NCBI RefSeq assembly: GCF_018139145.2
Contig: NC_059481.1
Span: 12,822,368-12,886,367 of the forward strand
DNA: 64,000 nt
Reading direction: 5' to 3'
Source: Gymnogyps californianus
Taxonomy: Eukaryota; Chordata; Aves; Accipitriformes; Cathartidae
Shown here: positions 25,801-48,928 of the stretch, piece by piece
How the letters are laid out: every line of letters begins with the position of its first letter
How positions within the stretch are numbered: the first letter of the stretch is position 1
Translations under genes and position numbers: made by a program
Notes under the pieces: generated by a model
Told to the model about the DNA's origin: nothing
Database searches by the model: none
What the model saw: only the letters and a program-made list of their open reading frames with translations

Positions 25801-27119
25801 CAAAATTCATGATATCTTTTGGCTAAGCCTGCTTCTTGGACTTACTTTGTGTATTTTTGTGAGAACAGCCACTGACGGGGAATGACAGTGTGGGTTTTTA
25901 CAAGCAGGCAAAATGAGTCGTTCTAATTCAGTTGTTAAGTGCTGTGGCCTCATCTCCAACAACCTCTGTACCTGGCAGGGAACGTCTGTGAGAACACAGG
26001 TAAATTGTCAGGCTTGACTTCATGATTATTGGCCTTCAGCCATAAGTTGAGAAAAGCAACTGAAGCTTCTTTTCTACAAACAGAAGCTCAAAGTAACACA
26101 AAGTGTAAGAGAAGTGGCACAAGCAAGCTAAGAGTATTAGCCAGTTTGCCACTGGCTGGCTGCGAGGAGCAGCAGTGCCCTTGTGCTGAACGAATGACAA
26201 CTGCAGAGCTGGGACAGAGAAACTGTTCTTGTTTGGAAGCGCAGGATATGATTGCAATGTGCGTGCCTGGATGTGCCAGGGACTGACACCTGTACTATTT
26301 TTCAAGTGGGCACCTGCAGAATATCTTGTTCCCTTCTGCTTCTCAATTGCGTGCAGACAGTGGAACAGCCTTGTGGTATCTTCCTATTTAACTCCTCAAC
26401 ACCTTTCCCCCATTCTTTATAGCTTTCCACAATTGGCTGTGTATCAGCTGAGCAGTTTTACCTGTGCAGGAACTTTGTGCCAAGAGGGGAAGGTTGAGCC
26501 TGAGAAGTAAATGGCCTGACACATGGTTTGGATCTGTTGGTTGCTTGATGCATATGAGTTGGCACAAGTAATTTTGTCTGTGTACGTTACTCTGAGTGCT
26601 AATTTTCGTGTGACTTTTTTTTGGCTTGACAAACACGACTTAGGGGATTAACAGCTGTTATTACTTCACGCTGTCACTATGCCATAAATCAAAGGCCCTA
26701 TAAAGTTTTCAGGGCAAACATTTTAAAGCTTGGCTCAACAGTGGGCCACAGTCAGCTGAATAGAAACAAGAGACGGCAGCCCTGCTCTCTGCTTGTACTT
26801 CAACTGAAAGGATCCTCTTTCTCCATGCATCCAGGTGAGTTACACCCCGATTTCAGCTTAGGACTCTAATAGTTTGACTTACTTTTGTTTCTTAGTATTT
26901 CATGGTTTTTTTTTTTTAACGGGATGGGATTCCAGGCTTAAGTCTGATTTTTGAGATGGCAAGCTGGAAGATCAATTGGTTTGAAGATGGAAGGTCACTT
27001 AGGGAAAAAAAGATGAACATAAACCCGCGGGCAAAGCTGCTGTGATGCTGAAATCTGTTCAGCTTTCCTTTGAGTGCTAGCAGCTACGGTGATGGGTTTT
27101 GGACCTTTAAGTGAGATCA

Positions 27120-28270
27120 GGCATCTAACTGAAAGTTGGCAGCCCGGCTGCCGCGGCACCTCGCGGAGGCGCAGCGCCCCACAGGCTTCACGACCACCGG
27201 CGGCTGCGCACGCACCGCCCGGGCCGGGCCGAGCCCGCCTGCCCTCCCGGCCGGACCCCGGCCTTTGCCCGCCCGCCGGGCCGCACCTGGCACCGCCGAG
27301 CTCCGCCCCGCCACTCCCGCTGACAGGACCCGGCGCTTATCGCCCACGGGGCGGCGGCGCGGTCCTTGTCCCGCCTTTCCCCTCGGCGCTCAGCGGTCGG
27401 CGCACCAGGCAGGCAAGTGTGGGGCACCGCCGCCGCGGGGGCCGCAGCTCGGGGCCGGGCGGCCCGCCCGCCCTGGCGTGAGGGGGGAGGACGGGGACCC
27501 GCCCTGGCGAGCGGGGCCGAGGGGCCCAGCCCTGCCGTGGGGGAGCGGAGGTCCCGGGTTCGCCCTGGCGAGAGGGGCCCGGCCCTGCCGTGAGGGAGCG
27601 GAGGTCCCGGCTTCGCCCTGGCGAGAGGGGCCCAGCCCTGCCGGGGGGGAGCGGAGGTCCCGGCTTCGCCATGGCGAGGGGCAGAGGGGGCCGGCCGTGG
27701 TGTGAGGGAACGGAGGTCCCGGCTTCGCCCTGGCGAGAGGGGCCGAGGCTGCCCGAGGCGGGCGGGCCGAAGAGGGCGGCGGCTCTTGGCCCCGGGCGGG
27801 AGGCCATCCCCGGCGGGGCAGCCTGCGGGCCTCGGGCTCTGCGCCGGCAGCGGCGGCCTCGCTGAGCGCGGCCGGAGAAGCACCCCTGCTTTGGGGCTTC
27901 CTGCGGGACCGGGTACCTCTGGTCTCGGGGATGGGCGACGAGAAGCGGGGTGCAGCAGGGGCTTTGCGGCACCCACGGCCCTTGCTGCTCAGAAGTGTTG
28001 CGTCCCCAGTAGCAGCAGGCGCTGTGTTCTGCGGTACCTCGCTTGGGTGTGGAGCTGGATTTACCGAAAGGTAGCACCTGCTAGGACTGTGTTCGCTTCC
28101 CCTGATACCTCGGGACGTCCGACTCGGGCGACAGCCGCGGTGGCAGGAAGACCTGTGCGCGTTGACCCGCCGGGTGGCTGGCTCGGAGTCGCTATTCTGA
28201 GCTTGATCTGTAAGGCATGCAGGCGTTGCAACGGGGTGAAAATCTGCTGCCTGCCACGCTAGCAGACTGG
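27120..28270 (+). promoter_or_regulatory. CpG island, probable SQOR promoter and 5' UTR exon
   Basis: Dense CpG block about 4.1 kb upstream of the first SQOR coding exon, which itself starts at an AG acceptor (exon from 32319) and therefore needs a non-coding exon upstream. This island is the best place for it. Candidate donor: GTAAGG near 28210. The first exon limits cannot be set by eye. The island contains a 53-base tandem repeat, listed separately. Confidence 0.6.
27481..27763. repeat. 53-bp GC-rich minisatellite, about 4.5 copies
   Basis: The block gggagcggaggtcccgg recurs at 27541, 27594, 27647 and, with one change, 27706. Spacing is 53, 53 and 59 bases; the last interval carries a 6-base insertion. 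Partial units lie on both sides. Each unit also contains 'ttcgccctggcgagaggggc'. All frames on both strands are open over several units only because the unit is GC-rich. Confidence 0.9.
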
Positions 28271-31200
28271 AGCTGCTGAGTATTTGTGCATGGGGGAATA
28301 TTTAAACTGTTAGTATGTGGCCAACTGTTTAGAGGATAGTTGTGATGATCTTTACTCTTGCTAGTAAGACTTTTCTAACTTAATTTGTTCTAACTCCCTG
28401 CAATAGATTGTTCATAAACTGGCTCGATGAAGTAGTCAGTCTTGGGAGCTAAGCGTACGATAGATACTCTGGAGAGGAAAAAACTGTAGTTGTCTTGAGT
28501 GTCTCTGCATGAAGTGTCATGCTTCAGTTAAATGTTTGTTCTAGGCACTAGCTGTGTCTCTCAAGGCGTATTTACTGGATATGAATTTATAGACCTGACA
28601 AGAGAATGGCTTGTAACACTTAGTATTCTGCATGTGTCTCTTGGGTCTGAGGACGTACCTGTTCTGTGATACCTCCTCTACATGGGTAATACGGCAAAAT
28701 TAATTGTGACGAAGTGCCTTCCATGTTAGATCAGCTAGTGGACCTAGTAAGTGCATGCAAGAAGAGATTGAATTTTGGTGCTTGTAATTAACCACTTCTC
28801 TTGTGATTTGCCAGCGTTGTATTTCTGACTTGTTTTCCATGTCTTTATTGCATAGAGGTTGATTTTATTTACTTGTGGACATTAATACATGGAGAACTGT
28901 AGCCAAAGATAACTTTTACACTTTGAGCTTGTTTATAGGCTGGATGGTAGGGTGTAGCAAAAGGTGTAATGAATGCAGTTAGGTGGATTTTAGCTGCTCT
29001 GGTTTGGGTTCTGCACAGAACTGGCTGAGGAACACTTATCCTATTCTGTTGAATATGCTATTTTCTTGGATAGAGCTTGGAATTGGTTAAAATACACAAA
29101 AATATTAAAATGTAATGCATTACCTAATAAGCCTCTTTTCAGCAAGGTTGTTCTTTAAAGAAAAGTTAAAAAAAAAGTTGGTAACCAATTCATTTCCTCC
29201 GTGATGCTAGTAGAAATGACATTCATTTGTTTTTTAAGAACAGCTTAATGAAGATAGTTCCTTATGGTTTGTTTTCTCAATCTCTTAAAGGGATATACGC
29301 CACTAACTCTGGAAAACAGTGTTTTCTATTTCCTTTTTTTTTTTTAACTGAAAAGTCACTATTTTTATGTTTGTACTACCTTAGCCTGCTTAATGGCATT
29401 CAAATGCTAAATAATACTGAGCTCTCCTGGTCAGTCTTAACTGTGATTTTTTTTAAAAGTGCATTTTCTTCAGTATTAAACAGACTTACTCTAAAAGCAT
29501 GCAAACAAATAGCCTTACAGTAAAAGAGATTTATGAATGGAGGTGTGACAGTCACTGACTATCTTCAAGCTAAGTCTGTTTAAAAAAAAGTCTGTTTTTT
29601 AAAAGGGGGGGGGGGAAACCTTTGAAATGCTAGCTCTCCTGGTAGAAACAACATTTTTTGTGGACTTATTGTGAGTCACATTGCCCTGATTTTGATGTGG
29701 TGCTAGGTGAGTTGTGCTGCAGTAGCATTACACAAGCTGCCGATGCTGTAACAAACCACTGTCTTGAAAGCATTCGTAGAACAGATTTACGTCTCCTGGT
29801 GACAGAACTAGTTTTAAACAGCAGAACTGTCTCAGGCTAAGCGGAGCCCTCACTAAGGCGGAGAAGTGTATTGTAGGCTTTACCTTTCTAGGCAGTGCTC
29901 AAAGACTTGTATACGGATCTTCATGAGGAATGTGATTTCATGCTATATAAGGCTAATATCAACTGTCATGTTTTGTTGTGCATAGTTTAAAGAATGATGG
30001 ATAAGTGTGCTGTGTGTTAAAATGGTCTTGTAAAAGCTTAAAATTTCAGCTCAGTTCAGTGGGCTAATTACGAATGTTCCCCTTTACTTTCATTTTTGTT
30101 CTGTAATTCCCCTGTTCCTTTATCTCCAGTGTCCAAAGTAGAGGGTTGATGTGTTGTTGACTGACTCAATCGTACAGCTGCTAACTTGGGAGTTTAATAT
30201 GAAGGATTTTGCTGTTCTTTTTAAAACACCTGTCTACAAATGACACTTCAGATTGCTTTTTTCTGTATACTCTGAAACAACTTAGGAGCAACGTAATACT
30301 GCATTCTCATCAATTAGCCTGCTGTTAGTTAAGACACATCTTGTGTGTGTTTATAAGCATGCTTACTTCAAAATCTACTTGGTCAGAGAGGATAATTATT
30401 CCTTAGTTAGCATTACAAAAATGAAGTCTTGTTCTCTTGGTCCGGACGTGCTGTGTGTTGTCAACCAGCAGGCCACTGTGCCTGTTCTGTGTGTTTAATA
30501 AAACCCAAAGCAAAACCCTGCATTCATGAGCTTCTGGAAACAGGATGTCCCTATTAAAACTGTCTCACAAACGGAAGTTGCAAAACTTACTCTTCGCAAT
30601 TCATCCCTCTCTGACTTGGAGAAAGCAGGACAATTCTCCATCAGGTAACTTTTATTTCTAGGGCTAGAACAACTTCCCTTGCTTGAGCAGTCTGTTCACA
30701 TCTTTAAATAACTGCTTGTGCTAGATAGATGATAAACAGCCTTCTAAAGTGAAACTAACTTACTCTAGAGTTGGGGTTTTTATTTTGAATCGGGAGGGGG
30801 ATGGGAGAATATGTCTGCATCTTGGAAACTTCCTGTAAAACAAAATGATTAAAATTGTTTTACAGTGGACACCTCTGACATTTTCACTCTCTGTCCCAAA
30901 TTAATTTTACTGTAGGGGTTAATAATGGGACTTCATAAAGAATTTGGGGTACACGGAGATAAGGGATGTTAAGATAGCAGAATGAATTGCTTAACTACAT
31001 CTAGCATAGTGGAGAATTTTAGAAGTTGACCTTGGAAGATTTTTCTTTAAAATATTGAGGTTTCTAGTTTACTTTTCAAACTCCTGTCTGTAAGTACCAT
31101 AAATGAGTTCTCCCCTTTTTAAGTGAAAAAGCTGGAGTTCTTGCCTGATGACTCAAGGAATTAAACAAAGGGGGAGCAGGTATAGAACACAGGAAAGTCT

Positions 31201-32333
31201 TGTCATAAGTTGCTTTTCAGGTTATAATGCTTACTCATTATTTATTGGCAATGTGGCCATAAGGAACTGAATTAAAATGAGTTTATACCTGTTTTATCAC
31301 TGAAAAGCTAAAACCTGATATTCAGTGTGTGCAAACAATGGATTTAGAACACGAAAAGCTCTTGTTCACTCTAGCAGAGGGAGGGAAACGTGGGTTAACC
31401 TTGACTGTCTTCTAGATAATGCAACTGCATATGCAGTGCTACACTTGTCAAGATACATCACGCTTCAGAGTTCTGGCTTTCACTTGTCAGGTGACAAGGT
31501 GCAGCTGTAGCAAGGATAAGTCTGGGTTTCTGACCTTCGCTTCCAGCTACTTTGCTGATGTAAAAGCTAAGAGGAGATCACAGATAGAGAACTGAGTATT
31601 TTGGGTGTACTCAAAGATCCCAGATCTAGGAAGATGTAAACTCTTGTTTCATTGAACTTTGTTTTCCTATCAAGCTTAGGGCTCGCTGCTTCTCCTGCAA
31701 GAATAGACTAATACACATGCCCTTGCTCAAAGTACCATAGAACTTGGCAGGCTTACCGTAATGGCTCGCACCCTGAGAGGCAGCGAGAAGGGGTACGTCT
31801 GATGTGTGCGTATGCTGGTACATCCTAACATTAAAATACAAATGTAATTATGTGTTTGGCTGACACATTACAGTTAGTGGAATGGCACTCAGTAGGTTCA
31901 CACAGCTACCTTGTTCAATATTTCAGTGATCTACAACAGCTAGCAAATTCTTGTTCCTTTTTGCAGCACTCATCTCTTCAGGTTTGTAATATTACAGCTG
32001 GAGTTACAGCACATGCGTTGCTTGTGCTATAGAATCAGATACACTTTCCTGCCACGATAACCAGATAATGTTCTTATCCTTTGTTGGAATTCATTTGCTT
32101 GTATGAAGTCTCAATTTCCTGGCAGAGGCCATGATTGACTTTTTTCTTTTTTTCTCCCCTCCTTCCCCAAATTGATTACAATCCATTTGCAAATTAGCAG
32201 GTTAGCTGCAGCAAAGGTTTAGTATTATAATTCTTGCCTTGAAGACTCATCCAGGCCTATAAATAAATACAAATTCTACCTTCTGTAATTGTTACTGGTG
32301 CCTTTCCTTATCTTTTAGGTTCCCACTTACTGA

Positions 32334-39775
<7,442 letters not shown>

Positions 39776-40687
39776 CTGCTTGTTCTCAGTGTTGGTCAAA
39801 CACTTTTGAAGAAAAAGGACTGGTCTCACAATGAATCAATACATATCTTCCCTCCTGGACCACCTAGTAGACTGATTTTTTTTTTTTTTTTTTAAAATCA
39901 AGCTTTTGTCCTAAATTCACTTTTCCTCCTACTAGGGATTAAGCCTTGATATGTTCTTTCACTGCTCTTCTATGTAAACCAAGGCGTTAAACTACTTCTG
40001 TACATACACAGGAGTTTGAACTTGCATTAAGCTACAGAACTACTGAAATCTTCTAGAACAATCAATAATTTTTAAAGCTGTTGTACATGTAAAATTTTCT
40101 CCCTGACTCTGAACGGAATTGTCTGCATCTGAGATCAATGCATGCACTGAATTTAACAGTATAATTCAATGCTAGTAAAATGGCCTGAAAACCTCCTAGT
40201 GTTCTCTCATTTTTGAAGACTAAAATCAATCCTCATTTCTTCATCAAGAAGCATACTTGCTGCCTCATTAGATTGATTATAGAAATTCATGCAGGTTATT
40301 GAAAGGAAAGCAGTATGTGTATATATATACATACGCACTCTCCTAGGATAGTTCTGCCACTTCACATCAGTTCTGCTATAATGTTTTACTCTCACAGGTT
40401 AAGAGCATAGTGAAAAGAATTCCCGATAGACTGGAGATTGGGAGAAGACCAAGATCATCTGAGGCCACATACTAGGCTGAAGCACAAATTAAGATGACAA
40501 ACAAGGGGGAAGTGCTTTTTAATCATGACCATATGAACAAAGTCAAATTTAAGAGTTGAGAGTCTTCACAGAAGCTGGAACTTTAGTGGCAGTCAGGCAG
40601 ACAGCGCAGAGCAAACAGGAATCATCTTCACTCACAAGAATCATCATCAGCCACTTATTTCTAAACAAAGATATACAGGAACATATT
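39776..40687. other. Shared 3' UTR interval between convergent SQOR and NMRK genes
   Basis: 912 bases between the two stop codons, which must hold both 3' UTRs. On the minus strand a polyadenylation candidate ATTAAA lies at 40523-40518, about 165 bases after the kinase stop. No canonical AATAAA was found for SQOR on the plus strand here; its 3' end may use a variant signal or overlap the kinase 3' UTR. A T-run lies near 39877-39892. Confidence 0.5.
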
Positions 40688-43366
<2,679 letters not shown>

Positions 43367-43414
43367 GGCGCGTCCGGCAGCCGCCCGGCCCGACTCCTGC
43401 GGCCTGTTCCTGAG

Positions 43415-43441
43415 GGGCGGGGGGGAGGGGGAAGGGGGAGA
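43415..43441 (+). promoter_or_regulatory. G-quadruplex-forming G tract upstream of kinase start
   Basis: At least four G-runs of 4-7 bases separated by 1-2 bases, beginning about 50 bases upstream of the kinase ATG (on the strand opposite its coding strand). This meets the usual G4 pattern; it probably lies in the kinase 5' UTR or core promoter. Confidence 0.6.
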
Positions 43442-43824
43442 CCCGGTGTCTCCGGTACCGGCCGCCTACGTGCCTGAGCCGGGACCCGGGGAAGGGGGGA
43501 AGAAAGGGGCTGGAGAAAGAGGAGAAGGTAGAAAGGGGAGAAACCCAACGTCAACTGCCGGGCAACGCCATGGTCGGAGGAGGAGGGAGCAGCAGCAGAG
43601 CTGGTCCGCGCCGCACCAGAGCGCTCCGCAAAGGGAGGACGGCACCCGCTGCATAGGGCTTCCCCTCACGCTCCCGCGCGCCCATTGGGCAGTTGCTACC
43701 GCCGCCGCAGCCAATGGAGAGCGCGCAGCGCGGACGCCTCGCGGCTATTGGCTAGGACGCGTTCACTCACGCCCGATAGGGTTACAGCGCGGCCGCCGCG
43801 CTGGGGGCGGGCAGCTGCGCCAAT

Positions 43825-46800
43825 GGCAGGAGCGTCGCGCGCCGGGGGGCGGGGTGGTGACGGCAGCGCGGTGTGGGTGCACCGCGCCGGTGCCCGCGCC
43901 GGCTCCTCGGGCCCTGGGAGGCTGGGTGCCGCGGGAGGCTCCGGGCGCTCGGCACCGCCGCCAGTGGCAGCTCCGCCGGGGGGCTTGGCGGGCGGCTCGG
44001 TGCCCGGCTCGGTGCCGCTTGGTTCCTTCGCGGTAGTAGAGAAGGGCCGCTGAGCGGGGGCGCGCCTGAGGAGGGCGAGGCCGAGCTCCGCGCCCTGAGG
44101 AGAGCGGAGCAGGTGCCGGTTCTGCTGCCTGCTCCTCCTCAGGCTGCGCTGCCCTCCGCGCCCCCGCCCAGGGGCCGTTACAGCGGCTCCGGCGGTAGGA
44201 ACCGCTTGGGGCGGGGTGCGGCGCTTGGCGGCGGGCGGCCTCCGCCGGGCTGTGCTCTTAGCCTGCTTAGGCTGAGGCGGTTGTTCACCTTACGGAGCCG
44301 TTAATGCCCCCATCCGAAAGGCCTCGGGGCTCTTAGCACCCCGCTCCAGGTACCGGCCCGGTTTTCAGTAGTGAGGAGTTGCGTTCGGCCCCAGCGCCTC
44401 GCCCCGCTGGCGGGAGCGGCCCGCCAAACGCCGCCGTCGTGCTGCGGCCTGCGGCTGCCCGAAGGGGCACGGCAGAGCGGGGAAGGGCACACCGGGACAG
44501 GCCATCCGGGCATCGCCTCCCCTGTGGCGTGGCTCGGTAAGGCAGGGCTCCTCAGAGTGGGAGAAGTCTCGAGGGAATCCTGCGAGCGATGTGGTTTGCT
44601 CTGGGGCAGGGTGACCCCTGCAGTTCTCCAGAGTAAAATGCGCCAGCAGTTGTGCAAGCATCTTCTGCGCTCAAGGTCAAAATCTGTCCTTGAGGCCATG
44701 AAATTAGGGAGTTTTAATAGGCATGTAGAAATTTGACTGGGAAACTTAGCATGGAGGGTTTGTCTCCTGTAATCCCTAATCCCCAGGTCTCAAAACAAGG
44801 GCAGTTCCTGGCTCCTTTAGCTGGAGGAGCAGTCACCTTTCCTTGGCGGTTGTGTTTGTCCCTCAGCTGCGGGCTGCCAGTGCTTGGACTCCTCCAAACC
44901 ACAGAAAACTGCAGGAGTGGAAACTGCTGCACCTGAGGGAGTTTACCTCTTATTGTTAAGGCTTTTTCCCTTCTATGAAGAAATAAAACATATGGTCACA
45001 GCCTTTTTTTTTAAATTTGTTTAATCTGAGTTTATTTTTGGTAACATTAAATTCCATAATTTACAAGCTAGTAACTCAGTTCAACATGTTTACAACACCA
45101 GTGGCTGGTGTGTTGCCAACCATTCGGCTTGCTTCTCATCTTTTTGTGATTTTTACTAATTTTCTTCTGGTAAGACTCCAGGCAAATCTCAGTTGATTTC
45201 TCTAGCAGTTATTTTTAACTTCCAAACAGAACACATAATTTGGTCTCTTGGCTTTTCTCCTTTTTTGAGGGGGGACAGACAGTTAGTTAAAAATGCTTTT
45301 TTTTTTCATTTTGTGACTAGGCTCATTTCCATTTTGCAATAGAGGATCTGGGGGTTTTTGTTTTGTTTTGTTTTTTTTTAATGTGTGTGTCTACTTAGCT
45401 TTTAAATGGAGAAGCTTCAAATCTCAGAGACTACACCCAAATTCCTTAGATTAACAATACCAGCACATCTAGATTAATGGAGGTCTCAGTTAAAACCCTA
45501 TTCTCAGCTTTCTATGAAGGTTCAGGATAGCAGAAGGCCAATATATAGTCAGACTACATAACAGTGTTATTATGTAGTTTGAGGACTACATCTCAAACTA
45601 AATTTGTAATCTGTACATATATTAATAAAATCAGGATGCTATTTCCAAGCAGTTGAGCTCACTCTACAGCATGATTTCAGCTGTTTGGCTCCAAGGTTCC
45701 TCCAAAGTCTTGGTAATGTTTTTTTTTTTTACTCTTTACCTTTCACGAAGCAAGATACACTCCTCAAGTTTTGTGCTCAAAACTCATTTTTGATCTAGAG
45801 ATACAAGTTCCACTGTTTTTTACCATACCTTGCCATTCAAATGTGTAAACATACAACTGTTTCAGTATTTTAACATGATGTAAATATCAAATGAGCAAAG
45901 TAAGGATAATGAACAAATTAGAAGCACAGCAATTTTTAGAAAGGCAATTAGGCTGAAATATGCTTCTCTCACCTCAATTCAGTACTGACAGAGCTGGAAT
46001 GAAAATGACAATAACTGGACTCAGAAGTTACCACAATTTAACAACTCAGTTGGGGCAGGGTGATGGTAGCCTGCGTCTGATGTGTGATAATATACACTAA
46101 CTTTACACTCATTGTCTTTCACTAATAGCTCAGAGTTAAGGATTTGTCATGATCAGACCTTGAGTCTAAAGGCCAGTCGTGAAGAATAGATATGTTTAGT
46201 GGATGTTATTTATGAAGATTACCGTGCATCTCTCATGTCTATAGAAAGGGAGAATTCTTTTGTTTTGATTCAGGAAAACATTTTCCACTTCATATAGAAT
46301 TGATATTTTGTAAGTAAAACAATATTTTGATTCCTTTTTAATACACAGCAATGGTTGAACAAATTGAATGTTGTGCTCAGTAAAGTATATCTAAACATTC
46401 ATAAAGCTCTCAGGCGCTTTAAGGCTACGGACTCCAGAACGGCTGTGCATCCTGCCCATCGCATTCAACATCTGTGTCTGCGTGTGCTAGCCATTTCCCT
46501 GGCCCTTTGTCTCTCTCTCCTCGATGATACTGCTGCTATGGTGAAAAATAGAGAGAAAGAACAACAGGATATTGTCCAGTTCTGGTCTGTGTGCCAACAG
46601 TGACAAAATGTTGTTTTCTCCTCCGTTTGGGGATTCTTCTTGGCTTTTATTAGTCCTGGGCGAGCCTGAAGACATTAAGATGTTTTTAAAGTTCTTCCAG
46701 TTAGTGTGGAAACCTTGAGTCTCTGGGAGGAAGGTGGTGTCCCATGCCCCAGCGCAGACATTCCTGTCCTGGAGGATGATACTCTGACTCATGCAGAGGA

Positions 46801-48928
46801 AAAGAAGAGTTCTGTTGTAAAACACAACAGGAAGATGTCCAGCGCTGCTGTGTGCCAGGAGGACACCTGCAGAGCTGCCGCAGGGGTGGAAGTGAGCCAC
46901 AGGCTGTGTGGATAGTACTGAGACAACTGCACGGCTGCACAAATCTGACACCAAACTAGGGCGCTGTCTTTGGTTTCTGTTCTGCTTTTCTGACACCTGT
47001 AGGTAAGGGTGAAGTCCACAACAGACTTCTGCAGCACCTTACGGAGCGAAGGAACCGTCGCAGGGTATGGGACCACAGTGAAGCATTCTTGCTTAGCAAT
47101 CAGGATTAATTATAACCCAGGAATATGAACTGTAAACGTGCTGGAGTTGCCAAGACAGGAGCTGGCTGTGTGCCAGCGCTTGAATGAGGACGTGCCATCC
47201 CGTCAGGACTCCCTGGGAGCAGCAGGTAACACCCGGGTACGCGCGGAGCCCCGCAGAGGTAGATGGCCAAACGCTGGGGGGCTATGGCCGGAGGAGAGTA
47301 GGCGTTCAACCGTTATTTTGGGATAGGGACGTTTTTCTATCTAATTTGACGCTTGTCTCAGTCTGCTTTCAAAATAGGTTACTAGTGTACAGTGACACAC
47401 TTTATGATTTTTAAGAAAATCTTAGCTTCGATACAGTCTCCTTAACATGAAATAAATGCAAAAAATCTGCAACTAATGTGAAGTATAGGCAAAAGCTTCA
47501 GCTTCTGCGTGTTCTTACGGTTGTGTGGGCCACTGTCCCTTCTTTGCTGCACCCAAACAAGGCATCAGTGGTGATAAAGACCGTTGTGAGAGGATGAAGT
47601 GAGGTGAAAAATGATAACTGAGCCAGATAATGAGTTGTATTAAAACCACCCAGGAGAAATTTGAATAATATATGACACATTCTGCAATAATGTATCATAT
47701 AGGCCACCTAAAGCTAAGAGGCAAGCATAACAAACGCTTTGAAAGATAAATGGCATAAATTTAAAAAATCTGCTTGAAGTGTGAGACGTGGTGAAGTGTA
47801 AGAAAACCACAAAGGTGAAAGAAGTAGATGTGCTAATTACATAATTATGGGACTACATAAGAAATGCCTGTGAAGGGAGAAGCTTATGCTGTTTGGTTGT
47901 GAAGACTTCAGTGGAGGTTCAGGAAGATTGAATTGATGAAGCTGTGACTTTTGTTAAGCTGTAAGCTTTAAAAAAACCCCTTCTTTATAAATTAACATGT
48001 TATAATATTGTTTTAATGATCTGAGGTATGAAAAGGTAGATATGAAAGGCTACTCTATAGCCCTGGGTTTGATTTGAAGGAAGATATTAAAAAGAAAAAA
48101 GTTAGTAACCACTGAAAAGTTGGTTTTTATCATAGCTTCAGGGCACTTAAAGTTAGTGAGTTTCCTGGTTGTGTCGCCAGTTCGAGTGTGTTGTGTTAAT
48201 AGTTTTATACATTATGGGAAGCTCTAGGCTCTGACAAACGGTTACCGTTGCTGGTATACAAAGCTCTTTTTTTCTCTTTTAAGGGCTTTTTGGAGTTGTA
48301 GAATACTTTTTACTTTGAGCTTTTGTATGTCTAAGAAGAGTAATGATATCAGATGTAAGAAGGAAACTTTCTTTTGCACCGGTTTGTAAATGTTAAGCAT
48401 TCAATCTGCTGTGCTTCAAAGCTGTTTTCTTTCAAAATACTAAATAGTTCATAAGTATTGGCTAGCTCTGCTTACAACCAGATCATAGACCGTTAAACAA
48501 GACCTGACTTAATTCTAGTATTGCTTTTATTACGCTTCTGTAAAGAAACCAGAACTTATACTACTGTCTGTCTGGGAGTAAATGTGCAGAGTTCTTAACC
48601 CTGATTTCTGACATTAACATACTGATTTTAAATTGATGCTGGTCTTCTGTTCAGGTATGTTTAAGAATTTTACAGCCTTGTTTTAGTCTTCTGAAATGTC
48701 TATTGCTCAATAACTCTTACAAGACTCTGCTATATTTCAGTATAAATTTAAAAATAATCTCTTTGCAGGTATACTCATCAGAGGCTTTCTGTGATCTTTA
48801 CTAGTGAATCTGCACAAGCAATTCCTTCCTAACCTCACTTCAGGAACTGCATCTTGGTCCTCATACTGCTTTAACTCCCAGAGAAATAATTACGCTTAAC
48901 AAGACCTTATTACCTACTGAAAAATACA
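43825..48928 (+). other. 5' region and first intron of CDC42SE-like gene
   Basis: From the shared CpG island to the exon bearing the ATG. That exon begins after a good acceptor (AG at 48767-48768), so 48769-48928 is 5' UTR and a non-coding exon must lie upstream, probably ending at 44536. The inferred intron of about 4.2 kb is AT-rich. The part at about 46400-47100 is more GC-balanced and carries an open minus-strand frame (46487-46996) of unknown meaning. Confidence 0.55.

Noticed and set aside
27136..28077. Open frames of 190-260 codons on both strands
   Set aside because: They translate the 53-base minisatellite and flanking CpG island; repeat-derived low-complexity sequence, not a protein family.
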